DNA of 64,000 bases. Source: an uncultured Bacteroidales bacterium (lineage in GTDB: Bacteria > Bacteroidota > Bacteroidia > Bacteroidales > F082). Below are positions 1 through 9,126 of the stretch, piece after piece. Made by a program: the position numbers and the translations under genes. Every line of letters starts with the position of its first letter. The stretch's first letter is position 1. The notes below the pieces were generated by a model. The model saw nothing but the letters and a program-made list of their open reading frames with translations. It ran no database searches and was not told the DNA's origin. The stretch spans positions 124,001 through 188,000 of the forward strand of contig CAMZAM010000001.1 in the NCBI GenBank assembly GCA_947304185.1, read 5' to 3'.

Positions 1-867
1 AATGTTTACATTTTTACCACAAATACCTAGTTTCTTCTCCAGAGTCCTTACAAAATATGAATTCTCATCCAAGCCGACCACCTTCCAAACGAACTTCATG
101 TCGGTGTTTTTGGTAAGAATCTCGGCGGTTTTCAAAATCATGTCGAAACCTTTATAAAGCACTGGAGTAATTGTCGAAACAAGAGTGAAAATGCCTTCTT
201 TACGCTTCCATTGACCAGTATTCTCATAAAACACCGGGCGCAGAACCTCATCGACATGATAATAACTCGATTTCGGTGCAAAGAGCTGTGTTATCTGGGA
301 GTCCCATTCAGTACGACCCATAACGACACGCACTTTTTCCCATAATCCGGACTCTCTCTCGGCCCTGGCATGCATCTTTTTCTTATCGTAAATGATGCCA
401 TTGCGCAGAATCCACTCGTTTTTCGAAATCGGATAACGGAACGTCTTCTCACTCATACCTGCCGGGAAAAACGCATTGTCGGCCGGCACCAGCAACCCTT
501 GAAGATGTACAATAACAGGGACATCAGTGTTACCCAAGATGTCGGCAAACGGTATCTCGAGTCCGAACACATGTATCACATCAGGCTTGAAGTCGTTTAT
601 AATCCTTTTAAGCTCAGGCAGATACATCAAGCCATCATTCTTCTTATAGCCTCCGTAATGCTCTTTTAGTCTTCTGAAAAACGTGTTTTTCGGACATTTC
701 ACCGGGTAATAAGTCGTATTGCCCACAACCTCTTTCTCCTTTAGATCTTCCGAAAGGAAAGCCAAAGCCAGCTCGTTACCGGTCGTCTCCACGAGTTCCT
801 TCAACGAATTGACCCATCCGACGCCGTTATAATACGATCCTACCGTTGCCAACCAAAGAATTCTCAT
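1..867 (-). CDS. Glycosyltransferase, partial (C-terminus outside window)
   Basis: My translation of the minus strand from the ATG at 867 gives an open frame of 289 codons that leaves the window. It begins MRILWLATVGSYYNG and continues with text such as FKPDVIHVFGLE, then VSTITPVLYKGFDMILKTAE. This is the layout of a GT-B glycosyltransferase of the GT1/GT4 type: an N-terminal acceptor domain, then a KGFD segment opening the nucleotide-sugar-binding domain. The start overlaps the stop of the upstream flippase gene by one base (TAATG), so the two are probably translationally coupled. It is the last visible gene of the surface-polysaccharide operon and probably adds a sugar to the exported repeat unit on the cytoplasmic face. 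Donor and acceptor cannot be deduced. Confidence 0.85.
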   Translation of the reverse strand, partial: MRILWLATVGSYYNGVGWVNSLKELVETTGNELALAFLSEDLKEKEVVGNTTYYPVKCPKNTFFRRLKEHYGGYKKNDGLMYLPELKRIINDFKPDVIHVFGLEIPFADILGNTDVPVIVHLQGLLVPADNAFFPAGMSEKTFRYPISKNEWILRNGIIYDKKKMHARAERESGLWEKVRVVMGRTEWDSQITQLFAPKSSYYHVDEVLRPVFYENTGQWKRKEGIFTLVSTITPVLYKGFDMILKTAEILTKNTDMKFVWKVVGLDENSYFVRTLEKKLGICGKNVNI

Positions 868-2402
868 TATCTGATGTTTATTTTCAGTTTCTTATTCAAA
901 AATGACTTCACCATAGCCTTCTCGTTAGCATCAAGCGCCAAAAAGTAAGCTATCGTTATGACTATCAGCACACTAACGATGCCAATCACCACCAATCTCA
1001 AGAACGACGATGTCATGAAGTGTCGGATCAAAAGTGGTATTACAGGTGATATCAAAAGTATTACAATGCATGGCATTATCACTTTTTTCAGGTATTCCCT
1101 TATGCTGAACGGGAATTCTTTCCGCGCCACAAAAGTGACGATGATCTGGTTGATGAAGATCACCGACAGACTCACGTAGTAAACCACCTGCGGTAAATCG
1201 ATGATATTCAATGCCAGAATTGCCAGAGGCACTATCGCCAGCACGTTGACGGTCTGTATTATCGAGTAGCGTTTAACATGTCCCGTGGCACCCACAACGA
1301 TAGTCAGCGGCACATTAAACACCGTTATTAACATGTTGATAATGAACATGATAGTAAAAATAGACGTGTATTCCGGCACCTCACCGCCGAGCCAGAGAGC
1401 CAACACATAGTCGAGCTCTATCACGAGCGGCAGCGATATCATGAAAATCAAGATAAACGCTATCTTCGACATGCCAAACATCAATGATTTGGTGCGACTG
1501 TAGTTTCCGTCGGCATACGACTGCACCACCTGCGGGTTGAATGCCGTAAACAGGTTGGTGCGGAAGCCTTCCACCGCGTTCGACACCTGTACCGCTATGG
1601 CGTTGGCCGCGTTGATAACCGGACCGAAATAGAAATTCAGAATCATGTTCACGCCCTGTCCTTTCATCATGAAGGCAAAACACTCCATGGTGCGCCATCC
1701 CGAGAAGACAAGCATCGACTTGAACATCGATTTATCGAACATCCATTTAAACCGTAAGTTCTTGAATTTCAACTTACTGTAACCGAAATACATCAAAAAG
1801 TCAAATACCGAGATACCCATGATACAGGCTCCGTAAAACAGCAGCCGACCCTCAGTGACCGCATGTTTCACATACAACGCTATAGCCAGCTTCAACAAAG
1901 CATCAATCACGCTGACGATGGCATAATAATCCATCTTCTCGTGTGCCATGATGGCAGCGCTGAACGGCACCTGCATGATGACGAGCACCAACGAGATGGT
2001 GGCAAACTGGAACACCCAGTTGGCATCAGCCATGCGCTCATCGGGAATCACCATCTTGTTGTTGACATACCATAGACCGAATGTCTCTATAAGCAGCACC
2101 ACGATGACGGCGATGAGCAGCTGTATCATCAGCGACGTAACATACACATTGCCAATGGCTTCGTCGCCGTTTTTGCCCATCTCATAGTTGAAATACCGCT
2201 GTATGGAGTTCGACATTGTGGCGTTAAGGAACGAAAACAGCGTCACGAAGCCGCAAACAACATTATACACGCCGTAATCGACTACGCCCAGAGCCGCAAG
2301 CACAACTCTGGTGGTGTACAACGACACAATAAGCACTATCGCCATCCTGATATAGAGGAAGACAGTGTTTTTTGCGATTCGGTTATTGTTGTTTTCCAGC
2401 AT
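867..2402 (-). CDS. Wzx-like oligosaccharide flippase (MATE/MOP superfamily)
   Basis: This 511-residue, highly hydrophobic protein has about 12-14 predicted membrane segments. Its N-terminus (KNTVFLYIRMAIVLIVSLYT, then RVVLAALGVVDYGVYNVVCG) is typical of polysaccharide-biosynthesis flippases. Such proteins move lipid-linked glycan repeat units across the inner membrane. It lies between licD and a glycosyltransferase gene in a minus-strand operon that also has Wzi and an O-antigen ligase/polymerase, which fits a Wzx role. The length is normal for the family. The window holds a second, different flippase at 60009-61514. The substrate is unknown. Confidence 0.9.
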   Translation of the reverse strand: MLENNNNRIAKNTVFLYIRMAIVLIVSLYTTRVVLAALGVVDYGVYNVVCGFVTLFSFLNATMSNSIQRYFNYEMGKNGDEAIGNVYVTSLMIQLLIAVIVVLLIETFGLWYVNNKMVIPDERMADANWVFQFATISLVLVIMQVPFSAAIMAHEKMDYYAIVSVIDALLKLAIALYVKHAVTEGRLLFYGACIMGISVFDFLMYFGYSKLKFKNLRFKWMFDKSMFKSMLVFSGWRTMECFAFMMKGQGVNMILNFYFGPVINAANAIAVQVSNAVEGFRTNLFTAFNPQVVQSYADGNYSRTKSLMFGMSKIAFILIFMISLPLVIELDYVLALWLGGEVPEYTSIFTIMFIINMLITVFNVPLTIVVGATGHVKRYSIIQTVNVLAIVPLAILALNIIDLPQVVYYVSLSVIFINQIIVTFVARKEFPFSIREYLKKVIMPCIVILLISPVIPLLIRHFMTSSFLRLVVIGIVSVLIVITIAYFLALDANEKAMVKSFLNKKLKINIR

Positions 2403-2417
2403 GTATCTTATTGATTA

Positions 2418-3215
2418 TCAATCTTTCCAATAATACTCGGCATCATGTGTCGAAGCACGTTTGTCGACAGGCGGAGGCGTCATGTAGTCGCCATATATAT
2501 TCGTAAGATATTCATCGTAACCTATTGGCGCACAGAACTCTGCGTCTTCAAACGGCACCTTAACCGACTTCTCGAAAACCGATTTTTTATGCCTGTTTTT
2601 ATATTTGCTATAAGGCGAAATGAAACCCACCGTAGAAGCTGTCGCATAGTCGTATTTCAAGGCGCTCCTCATGTATTTTCTCAAGAAATGATGAGGACCT
2701 AAAACATGAGCTAAAACGCTGAGTATAAATAACTTGAAGCTTTCTTTCGATATCGGATTGATACTCAAAAGGAATAGCGAAAACAGTCTCACCCTATAAT
2801 CAGTGTCTTTTTTAAACTGTTCGAAATGATTCTCATCGGGCTGACCGTCGATCGGAAACACATCTATGTCAATTCCTATCGGTGTATAATCTTTGTGTTT
2901 GATTACGTTTTCTTTCTTAACCGTCTGATTATCATATACTTTTGTATAGAAAAAGAACGAACTTTTATCTTTTGGCGATATGATTTTATAACGTCCGTTT
3001 TTAGAATAAAGCTCTATGAAACGCTCGTAATCAGGACGTGGCATCTCGATGTCGATGTCGTCATCCCAAGGAATGAACCCCTTATGACGGATAGCGCCGA
3101 TCAGAGTGCCGCTCGACAGGAAATACACGATATTGTTGGCTTCGCAAAACGCCGCGACATCCTTCAGGATATCCAACATTATTTTTCTTACATCTTCAAC
3201 GCTTACTTCTCTCAT
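2418..3215 (-). CDS. LicD family phosphotransferase
   Basis: The protein has 265 residues. Residues 34-55 carry the LicD signature: SSGTLIGAIRHKGFIPW followed by the acidic DDDID cluster (51-55) that binds metal in this nucleotidyltransferase-fold family. LicD proteins transfer phosphocholine, or related phospho-substituents such as ribitol-phosphate, from a CDP-linked donor to a glycan. The gene overlaps the preceding opine-dehydrogenase-like gene by 4 bases (ATGA) and is 15 bases before the flippase, so it belongs to the operon. It probably decorates the repeat unit before export. No licA/B/C choline genes are visible, so the transferred group is uncertain. Confidence 0.9.
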   Translation of the reverse strand: MREVSVEDVRKIMLDILKDVAAFCEANNIVYFLSSGTLIGAIRHKGFIPWDDDIDIEMPRPDYERFIELYSKNGRYKIISPKDKSSFFFYTKVYDNQTVKKENVIKHKDYTPIGIDIDVFPIDGQPDENHFEQFKKDTDYRVRLFSLFLLSINPISKESFKLFILSVLAHVLGPHHFLRKYMRSALKYDYATASTVGFISPYSKYKNRHKKSVFEKSVKVPFEDAEFCAPIGYDEYLTNIYGDYMTPPPVDKRASTHDAEYYWKD

Positions 3216-4234
3216 AGCGAATATTTTCTGTAAACATCCATTCCCCAGTCGAAAACCTCTTTGATTACCGGGGTTTCCACTCCCATCTCCTGAGCTTTTT
3301 CGTATATGTACCTCAACCCAAACGGGAAATCTTCAATGAAATACCGTGACTTGAAATCAGGAACCCAGCCGCCTTCAACCTGTCTCATCGGTGCCATAAT
3401 GCCTTTAAATCCTGCAATCGACGATATCTTCCTCGTAAGACTTTGTGCATCATGACTCTCGTAATAGTCGAGCAAAGTAGGAAGATAATCCTTCCTGACG
3501 GGCAGTTTTGCGTTCAACTTGAAGAACTCAGCATCCATCTTTATCAGCAGATCCGACGAAAAATCATCCCATTCCTCGTAAAATTTCACGTTATGATCGT
3601 AAAACATGCCCTCATGCCAGTCGCGGAACATCGAATACAGCCTTGCCGGGTGCAAAAGTGGGTTGCTGTTGGTGAAACTCGCCTCGTAATAATTCTTCAG
3701 CAAAACCACCGGAACATCGAGCATTTGCTCTATCTCCTTGCGGAATGACTCTTTATCGTCGGCATTCTCGATGGCAATGTTCAAACTGCTTTTATACCCC
3801 ATTAGGTTGGCTTCACGACCGTATTCCTTAACTCTCGAAATAAACGGAACTCGCTGAAAACCAAATAGTTTTACGTCTTTATCAAATATCTTTAAAGCTT
3901 CAAAAAAGAAACCTGTCGATGAAAAAACGCTGCCCACAAAAGTCCCGGGCTTCACATAAGGCTGTATCTTCAACAGCTCTTCTTTTATCGCAAAGCCAGG
4001 CAGACAAAGTAAAACCACATCACATTGCGGGATAATCAGCGGCGGCTCATCGGTGATAACATTTGGTTTCCCGATAATTACACCATCATCAGGAGTGTTG
4101 ATTTTCAATAATTTAGACCATCTGTCGGGCTTTGTCGTCAAGATGTTGACGCACGCCTTGCCTTTGCCGCTGAGATAGCCGGCAATAACATGACCCGTTG
4201 AGCCGCCGCCGCAGATACAGATGTTTCTTAACAT
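3212..4234 (-). CDS. NAD/NADP octopine/nopaline dehydrogenase family protein
   Basis: The protein has 340 residues. The N-terminus NICICGGGSTGHVIAGYLSG contains a Rossmann dinucleotide-binding glycine motif (residues 9-14). Near residue 193 there is NPLLHPARL, which fits the Asn-x-x-x-His-Pro catalytic motif of opine dehydrogenases. Family members reductively join an amino acid and a 2-oxoacid. Embedded in a glycan operon, between wzi and licD, it may make an opine-like or amino-acid-derived substituent for the polysaccharide; that role is inferred. An alternative is a general 2-hydroxyacid or ketopantoate-type reductase, but the His-Pro motif favours the opine family. Confidence 0.8.
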   Translation of the reverse strand: MLRNICICGGGSTGHVIAGYLSGKGKACVNILTTKPDRWSKLLKINTPDDGVIIGKPNVITDEPPLIIPQCDVVLLCLPGFAIKEELLKIQPYVKPGTFVGSVFSSTGFFFEALKIFDKDVKLFGFQRVPFISRVKEYGREANLMGYKSSLNIAIENADDKESFRKEIEQMLDVPVVLLKNYYEASFTNSNPLLHPARLYSMFRDWHEGMFYDHNVKFYEEWDDFSSDLLIKMDAEFFKLNAKLPVRKDYLPTLLDYYESHDAQSLTRKISSIAGFKGIMAPMRQVEGGWVPDFKSRYFIEDFPFGLRYIYEKAQEMGVETPVIKEVFDWGMDVYRKYSL

Positions 4235-4243
4235 TTCACTTTA

Positions 4244-5950
4244 TCAAAAATCGTAATATTTTCTGTCCAGGCTCGACCTTATGCCGAAGCTGAAGATGAA
4301 ATCACTCTGAGTATCAAGACCTTGCGCTGCAAAGTTACGATGTGTAGCCTCCACAAAGACATTCATATTGTACCTCGGATTCACCATATACGACACTATC
4401 ACATCGTTCATCATCAAAGTGGTCTTACGTCCCGTAAGGAGATAATGACCATTGTGTGTATCGTTACCGTTTTCATCCAAATCCAAAGGAATTGCTGTAT
4501 TGTAATCGTTATAAACGTTATGGCCGTAATTAGCCCAAATATTATTTTCGACATCCCAGTCATCGCCATATTGTCCGTAGTTCAGCTTATATTGGAAATA
4601 CCAACGATTCCAGTTATATTGAGCACGGAAGATGGCTTCCCAGAGATTTGCGCCCCAAGGATGTGCCAAGGGCTCGTTGTAATGCGCGTAATTATCTTCA
4701 CCAATTGATTTTTCAGTATGAAGCGAAGAATGGGAATACATATATGGCCTCACCAAATTGCCTTCCAACTGCAAGAAGAGATTCTTTACTCCAAAGCAAT
4801 CGTAACTCTTTATACCCAATTGATATGACTGCTTATTTCCGGAATAACCTTTACGTGCTATGAATCTATGCACCGTCATCTCGTCGAGAACAAACTGTCC
4901 GTAGATTGTGGTATGTTTACCGACAATCAGACTTGCATTTAAGCCCATAAGCGCATTGTCGGGTGACGAGCCGGAGTAATATTCTGCTGAACGAAGGAAG
5001 ATAATCGGGTTAATGTATTGGAAATCAAAGCCTCTTCGCATATCGATGGTTGCCGTAGTCGAGTCGTTGACCATCACTTCCTGATGTGTCTGAGCCGATG
5101 CCATCACAGCATCGAAAAAGCCTATATTCCAACGTTTCGTGACAGCAAAATCGAGATAATGAACAACCATCCATTTACGAGCGAAGGTATTATCAGCCAT
5201 CACAGTGTTCCGGTCGGTAAGCTGAGCATACAGACAGGTGTACTGAACTCTCCAGAAATCGGCTTTCACCTTGAAATACGGGTAGTTTGCTGCATTGTCG
5301 GAGAGCATCATCGAGCGGTAGCCGTCACCGATGAAGTTCTTGCCATAACCCAACGTGGCATCAAGCCACTTCACCGGACGATAAGCAATATACGCAGCAG
5401 CATTGGTGTAGTCGCGACCGGTTTTCTTGAAACGGTTGGCAAATCCTTGTCCTGGCGTAACTTTAACCGTCTCACAGTAGTTGTCAACATAAACTGGAAA
5501 CACAGCCTGATTCTCGCGAGCGTTAGCGTAAAAAGCAAATTTCTTACCGATAGTTCCTTTAATCTCAGCACCTCGAGTGTTCACCCAAGTAGTGCGATGT
5601 CCGTCGCTACCAATCTGAAAATCGATGAACGGGTTGATGGCGATATAATAATCGTCGTTCTTCACCCTCACGAAGTCGTCGTTGAGGAACGAATTCAGGA
5701 TATAATTCGAAAACTTTCCCTTTTTATGAATCGGAATACGATATATCTCATTGATACTGTCGAGGTTAATGATGCCATTGAACTGCGATTCCGACCAACC
5801 TCTCATCGCAGTGTGGAAGATGTGATCGGAACTGTAAGCCGCAGCCTGCACCTCCATCTCATAATCGTCGTTAAGAGGGATGAGAAGCTCTTGAGCTTTA
5901 GCTGTAAACCCCAGTAAAATCAGAGCAATAACTAGAAAAAACCTTTTCAT
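4244..5950 (-). CDS. Capsule assembly Wzi family outer-membrane protein
   Basis: This is a 568-residue protein with a Sec signal peptide (MKRFFLVIALILLGFTAKAQ). The mature part is rich in aromatic beta-strand segments, for example VKWLDATLGYGKNFIGDGYR and RWYFQYKLNYGQYGDD, and ends in YYDF. A terminal aromatic residue is usual for outer-membrane barrels. Wzi proteins are 18-stranded barrels that help anchor or organise capsule at the cell surface. The gene sits between the O-antigen ligase/polymerase gene and the opine-dehydrogenase-like gene on the same strand, which supports surface-polysaccharide assembly. About 80 bases containing a dispersed repeat separate it from the upstream ligase gene. 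Confidence 0.85.
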   Translation of the reverse strand: MKRFFLVIALILLGFTAKAQELLIPLNDDYEMEVQAAAYSSDHIFHTAMRGWSESQFNGIINLDSINEIYRIPIHKKGKFSNYILNSFLNDDFVRVKNDDYYIAINPFIDFQIGSDGHRTTWVNTRGAEIKGTIGKKFAFYANARENQAVFPVYVDNYCETVKVTPGQGFANRFKKTGRDYTNAAAYIAYRPVKWLDATLGYGKNFIGDGYRSMMLSDNAANYPYFKVKADFWRVQYTCLYAQLTDRNTVMADNTFARKWMVVHYLDFAVTKRWNIGFFDAVMASAQTHQEVMVNDSTTATIDMRRGFDFQYINPIIFLRSAEYYSGSSPDNALMGLNASLIVGKHTTIYGQFVLDEMTVHRFIARKGYSGNKQSYQLGIKSYDCFGVKNLFLQLEGNLVRPYMYSHSSLHTEKSIGEDNYAHYNEPLAHPWGANLWEAIFRAQYNWNRWYFQYKLNYGQYGDDWDVENNIWANYGHNVYNDYNTAIPLDLDENGNDTHNGHYLLTGRKTTLMMNDVIVSYMVNPRYNMNVFVEATHRNFAAQGLDTQSDFIFSFGIRSSLDRKYYDF

Positions 5951-5980
5951 ATCTTTAATTCTATTTAATCCATTTATATA

Positions 5981-6095
5981 GTCATTTCGAGCTTGATTCC
6001 CGTCATTTCGAGCTTGTCGAGAAATCTCCTACAAATTTGAAGACCCTCTGTTAGAAGGAGATTTCTCCACTACGCTTCGCTCCGGTCGAAATGAC
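5981..6095. repeat. Dispersed GTCATTTCGA-type inverted-repeat element, copy 1
   Basis: An arm GTCATTTCGA at 6002-6011 and its complement TCGAAATGAC at 6086-6095 bound about 94 bp. The inner arms are gagaaatctcct near 6030 and ggagatttctc near 6058. An extra half-copy of the left end sits at 5981-5990. The element covers the 3' end of the O-antigen ligase gene. Related copies are at 8966-9093, 11091-11201, 19361-19399 (half) and 19910-19988. Confidence 0.85.
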
Positions 6096-7486
6096 AGAGT
6101 AAACAGCAGCGCATTGAAGAAGCAGAAGAATATGATTCCAAGCTGAACCTCAAAAATCGACTCAAACAAAGCATTGAAGCCTATCATCAGCAAAAACGAG
6201 CAATACAGCATATCGAATTTCTTCGTCTTTATCCATAAAACAAACGGTATCACGAAATATGCCAGCAACAACAGCACTCCGATGATTCCCACGCTTATCA
6301 TGGTCTCGAAAAACATGTTATGCGCATTGATTTCATTATCAATGGCATATCTAATAAATTGATATTCAACAAGATTCTCCGAGATAATATTGGGATCAAC
6401 ACCATGCCTGGCACCTTCAGCCATCATATCTTTACGCATCGACTCATCGGGTTCATACCACTTGTTGTCAATCACTGCGTCGATTATTTCCGCCATCTCC
6501 GGAGTTATCTTCTCCGTGATATCGGCTTTGTATCTATAGTACGACGCCATGGTCTCATCTGTACGGTCGCCAGTACCCACGCCAAACAGCCAGTTTTCCT
6601 CCAAAACCGACTTGTAACCCTTGAATTGCACAAGCCGATGGTCGGACGAATGCTCCGAAGCGATGTTTTTGATGGTTACTGTTATCCTCGCCACACTTTG
6701 CGGAAACGCCACACAAGCTCCAGCGACCATAACCACGAAAACACATCCCATAATCAATCCGGCTTTCTTCTTTTTCATGATGAATGTTAGCCAAATCCAC
6801 TGCAAAACAAAGGTCAGAACCATCCAAATCAATCCGGCTCGCGATCTCACCAAGATTATCAATACAACTAAGATGATATATGCTAAGATGTTGACACTCT
6901 TTTCCTTACGACTCACATCACCAAAGATCGACATGAAACAGAACATCAAACCCAGACTGGCGTACATCGAGAGGTAACTATGGTGCACATAATACCATTT
7001 CATCAGATCCTGATCGAAGAACCTACCCGTCGACTCACCGTTGAAAATAACGTCGTAAGCGGCATAAACCACATTCATCAAGAAGAACAGTATGCATCCC
7101 AATATCAAGGCGTTGCCTATCGCCTTAAGCCTGCTTCTGTTCATATACGACATGTCGGAAATGATAAATATCACTGGGAAAATCAAGAATCCGAGCTTCT
7201 TGCTCACCTGCGCCCATCCTACCGAAGTGTTCTGCGTCCAAAACATCCCGATGAAATAGATGAGCCACGTCAAAGCAAAAACAATATATGCCCATTTGAA
7301 CTTAAGCTGTTCCTCATTGAGCTTGAATTTCTGGTCAAAAATGAGTTTCAAGACTGCGCAAACAAACAACGCCACCTCAAAATATTGCGCCGCGAGCCAG
7401 TAAAACGGTATCGCAAACGCCAAAAACATCATTATCAGCAACTCCGCTTTTTGAAATGGCCTCAGTCCTTCAAAAATTTTGCTCAT
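6029..7486 (-). CDS. O-antigen ligase / Wzy-type polymerase family protein
   Basis: The protein has 485 residues with about 10-12 membrane segments and one large soluble loop (roughly residues 265-390). It includes the WaaL/Wzy-like segment VLEENWLFGVGTGD and, later, NAHNMFFETMISVGIIGVL. Such proteins either polymerise repeat units or ligate finished glycan to lipid A-core on the periplasmic face. It is the first gene of the minus-strand glycan operon. Its final 20 or so residues (from about FRPERSVVEKS) are encoded inside a dispersed GTCATTTCGA-type repeat at 6002-6095, so the natural C-terminus has probably been replaced or extended by repeat sequence. Ligase versus polymerase cannot be settled here. 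Confidence 0.85.
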   Translation of the reverse strand: MSKIFEGLRPFQKAELLIMMFLAFAIPFYWLAAQYFEVALFVCAVLKLIFDQKFKLNEEQLKFKWAYIVFALTWLIYFIGMFWTQNTSVGWAQVSKKLGFLIFPVIFIISDMSYMNRSRLKAIGNALILGCILFFLMNVVYAAYDVIFNGESTGRFFDQDLMKWYYVHHSYLSMYASLGLMFCFMSIFGDVSRKEKSVNILAYIILVVLIILVRSRAGLIWMVLTFVLQWIWLTFIMKKKKAGLIMGCVFVVMVAGACVAFPQSVARITVTIKNIASEHSSDHRLVQFKGYKSVLEENWLFGVGTGDRTDETMASYYRYKADITEKITPEMAEIIDAVIDNKWYEPDESMRKDMMAEGARHGVDPNIISENLVEYQFIRYAIDNEINAHNMFFETMISVGIIGVLLLLAYFVIPFVLWIKTKKFDMLYCSFLLMIGFNALFESIFEVQLGIIFFCFFNALLFTLSFRPERSVVEKSPSNRGSSNL

Positions 7487-7564
7487 ATATAAACAATTGA
7501 CAATTAAAAAGTTACATGACTTCTCTATACAGCTTCGCCACTTGGGTCACAAAAGCGAACCAAT

Positions 7565-7608
7565 AAAAAAAGCCTTATCTGTTTAATCTACAAAGATAAG
7601 ACTTTTTT
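7565..7608. terminator. Bidirectional terminator-like hairpin
   Basis: The arms gccttatct and agataagact form a stem. An A-run precedes it and a T-run follows it, so it could work on either strand. It lies just after the stop of the PlsC-like gene (minus) and upstream of the O-antigen ligase gene, and probably ends the former transcript. Confidence 0.6.
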
Positions 7609-7635
7609 GTTAAATAAATATAAACAATGAAAATT

Positions 7636-8898
7636 TTATATCTCAGGCATCATTTTTCTGTAGAAAAGCCAGCGCCAGTCGGAGGCGAGAATTCTGAAAA
7701 ACTCCTTGTAATCGATGAAGAAAACATAGCTGAAATAAAGGAATATCGTACCTAAAACCGCAATCTCCCATGGTGCGAGACAGAACAATAGTGTCACGCC
7801 AATAGCTGAGATCAAAGGATGAAGCACAAACTCCACTCCCATATTGACGGTGTTGCGGAATGCCGGGTCTTTCAACCCGCTGATAATTAACAATGAGACT
7901 ATCCAAATCGGACTTGTCACCACAGCTGCAGCTACAAAAACCGGAAGTCCGATGATTGCCAGCAACGACTTCAGCAATGTCATGCCAAACGAAGCGTTTC
8001 GAGCCACCGCCTTCACTGAGATGTGCTTCTCGCGACGTTTCTTCGTGAACTCCCTTACTTTTTCGAATACCGACTTCGCCTTTTCAAATTCTTTATCTCT
8101 GAACTCAACGATTTTCGCTATCTTCTCCTTATTCTTAATCATCTGTTGTTTCAAATCGCACGGACGTCTCCCGACTTTAATCTTCGTCATCTCCCAGATG
8201 GCGTCGTAGTCAGGATCATCGGGCACGAATGAGATGAGTTCAGCCATCCTCTCGGTGAGCATCGCCTTTAAGTTATTGATTATCACGGCCTCATTCTCAT
8301 CTTCGTGTTCCTTCATATATTCCGTCACGTTGATTGGCTTGCCGTAGCTCACCAACACTGTCGAGCGGAAACGGAAATAATCGCCATATTCGAGTCCCAC
8401 GGGCACGATATACACAGGTTTCTCATGACCAAACTGACGGTTCGCGTCGAGAGCGATGTGGAAGATACCTTTGCTCAGCTGCCGCAACGAATGCATGGTG
8501 CGGTGCGTGGCCTCCGGGAACAGATACAACGGCACTTGATCACGCATGACATCGACAGCCTGGTCCATGGTGTCGCCGTTTTTGTCACGCACCGCACCGA
8601 TGCCGTCTCTGATTCGGAAAATCGGCAGTATCCTCAGCCATTTCAAAATCTTGGCAGTCTTCGGATTTTGGAAGATATCGCCTCTCGCAATGAACACCTT
8701 CTTCTGTCGCGTAGTACGCAGAAGGACGAGAGCATCCATCAAGGCATTGCAGTGGTTCGAGCCAAAGACAACGGCTCCGTCGGTAGGGATGTTCTCCTGG
8801 CCCACTATCTTAATCCGAGTGAAGCATCTACGCGTATGATGATCAACGAAATATCTGCACAAAGAATATAGTCTGTTGTCGTCCTGAATCTTACCCAT
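7636..8898 (-). CDS. 1-acyl-glycerol-3-phosphate acyltransferase-like protein (PlsC superfamily)
   Basis: The protein has 420 residues. The acyltransferase NHxxxxD motif is seen as N48-H49 through D55 (SNHCNALMDALVL), and the glycerol-phosphate-binding block as FPEATHR (127-133) where many homologues have FPEGTRS. A long C-terminal extension carries two to three membrane segments (roughly 305-405), common in larger Bacteroidota members of this family. It probably acylates lysophosphatidate or another lyso-lipid at the inner membrane. It appears to be transcribed alone: a TAACTTTG -7-like box lies at 8917-8924 on the minus strand and a hairpin terminator follows. Confidence 0.85.
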   Translation of the reverse strand: MGKIQDDNRLYSLCRYFVDHHTRRCFTRIKIVGQENIPTDGAVVFGSNHCNALMDALVLLRTTRQKKVFIARGDIFQNPKTAKILKWLRILPIFRIRDGIGAVRDKNGDTMDQAVDVMRDQVPLYLFPEATHRTMHSLRQLSKGIFHIALDANRQFGHEKPVYIVPVGLEYGDYFRFRSTVLVSYGKPINVTEYMKEHEDENEAVIINNLKAMLTERMAELISFVPDDPDYDAIWEMTKIKVGRRPCDLKQQMIKNKEKIAKIVEFRDKEFEKAKSVFEKVREFTKKRREKHISVKAVARNASFGMTLLKSLLAIIGLPVFVAAAVVTSPIWIVSLLIISGLKDPAFRNTVNMGVEFVLHPLISAIGVTLLFCLAPWEIAVLGTIFLYFSYVFFIDYKEFFRILASDWRWLFYRKMMPEI

Positions 8899-8916
8899 AT
8901 CCTAAAAATTAAAACG

Positions 8917-8924
8917 CAAAGTTA
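8917..8924 (-). promoter_or_regulatory. -7 promoter box (TAACTTTG) of the PlsC-like gene
   Basis: The minus strand reads TAACTTTG, matching the Bacteroidota -7 consensus TAnnTTTG, 19 bases before the start codon at 8898. I see no clear -33 TTTG. Confidence 0.5.
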
Positions 8925-8965
8925 CAAAATTTTATTCATATGGAAGAATTTTTGTATTTTTGTTC

Positions 8966-9093
8966 GTCATTTCGAGCGAAGCGGAATAATCCTCTTTACT
9001 TCTGCGTTTTATCTTATAGAGGATTTATTCACCAGAGGTGAATGCTTTCGCAAAGCTCAGGTCTCCATTTCGCTTCGCTTCAGTCGAAATGAC
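8966..9093. repeat. Dispersed GTCATTTCGA-type inverted-repeat element, copy 2
   Basis: GTCATTTCGA at 8966-8975 and TCGAAATGAC at 9084-9093 bound a 128-bp element. Inside are an inverted pair (aatcctctt / agaggatt) and a small hairpin ttcaccagaggtgaa. The right half is shared with copy 5 (19910-19988). It occupies most of the space between the divergent PlsC-like and FMN-binding genes. Confidence 0.85.
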
Positions 9094-9126
9094 GTTTAAT
9101 TATGAAATTATACAAATTATAATACT

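Noticed and set aside
5018-5917. Plus-strand frame of 299 codons opposite wzi
   Set aside because: Antisense to a well-supported Wzi gene, with composition of a shadow frame.
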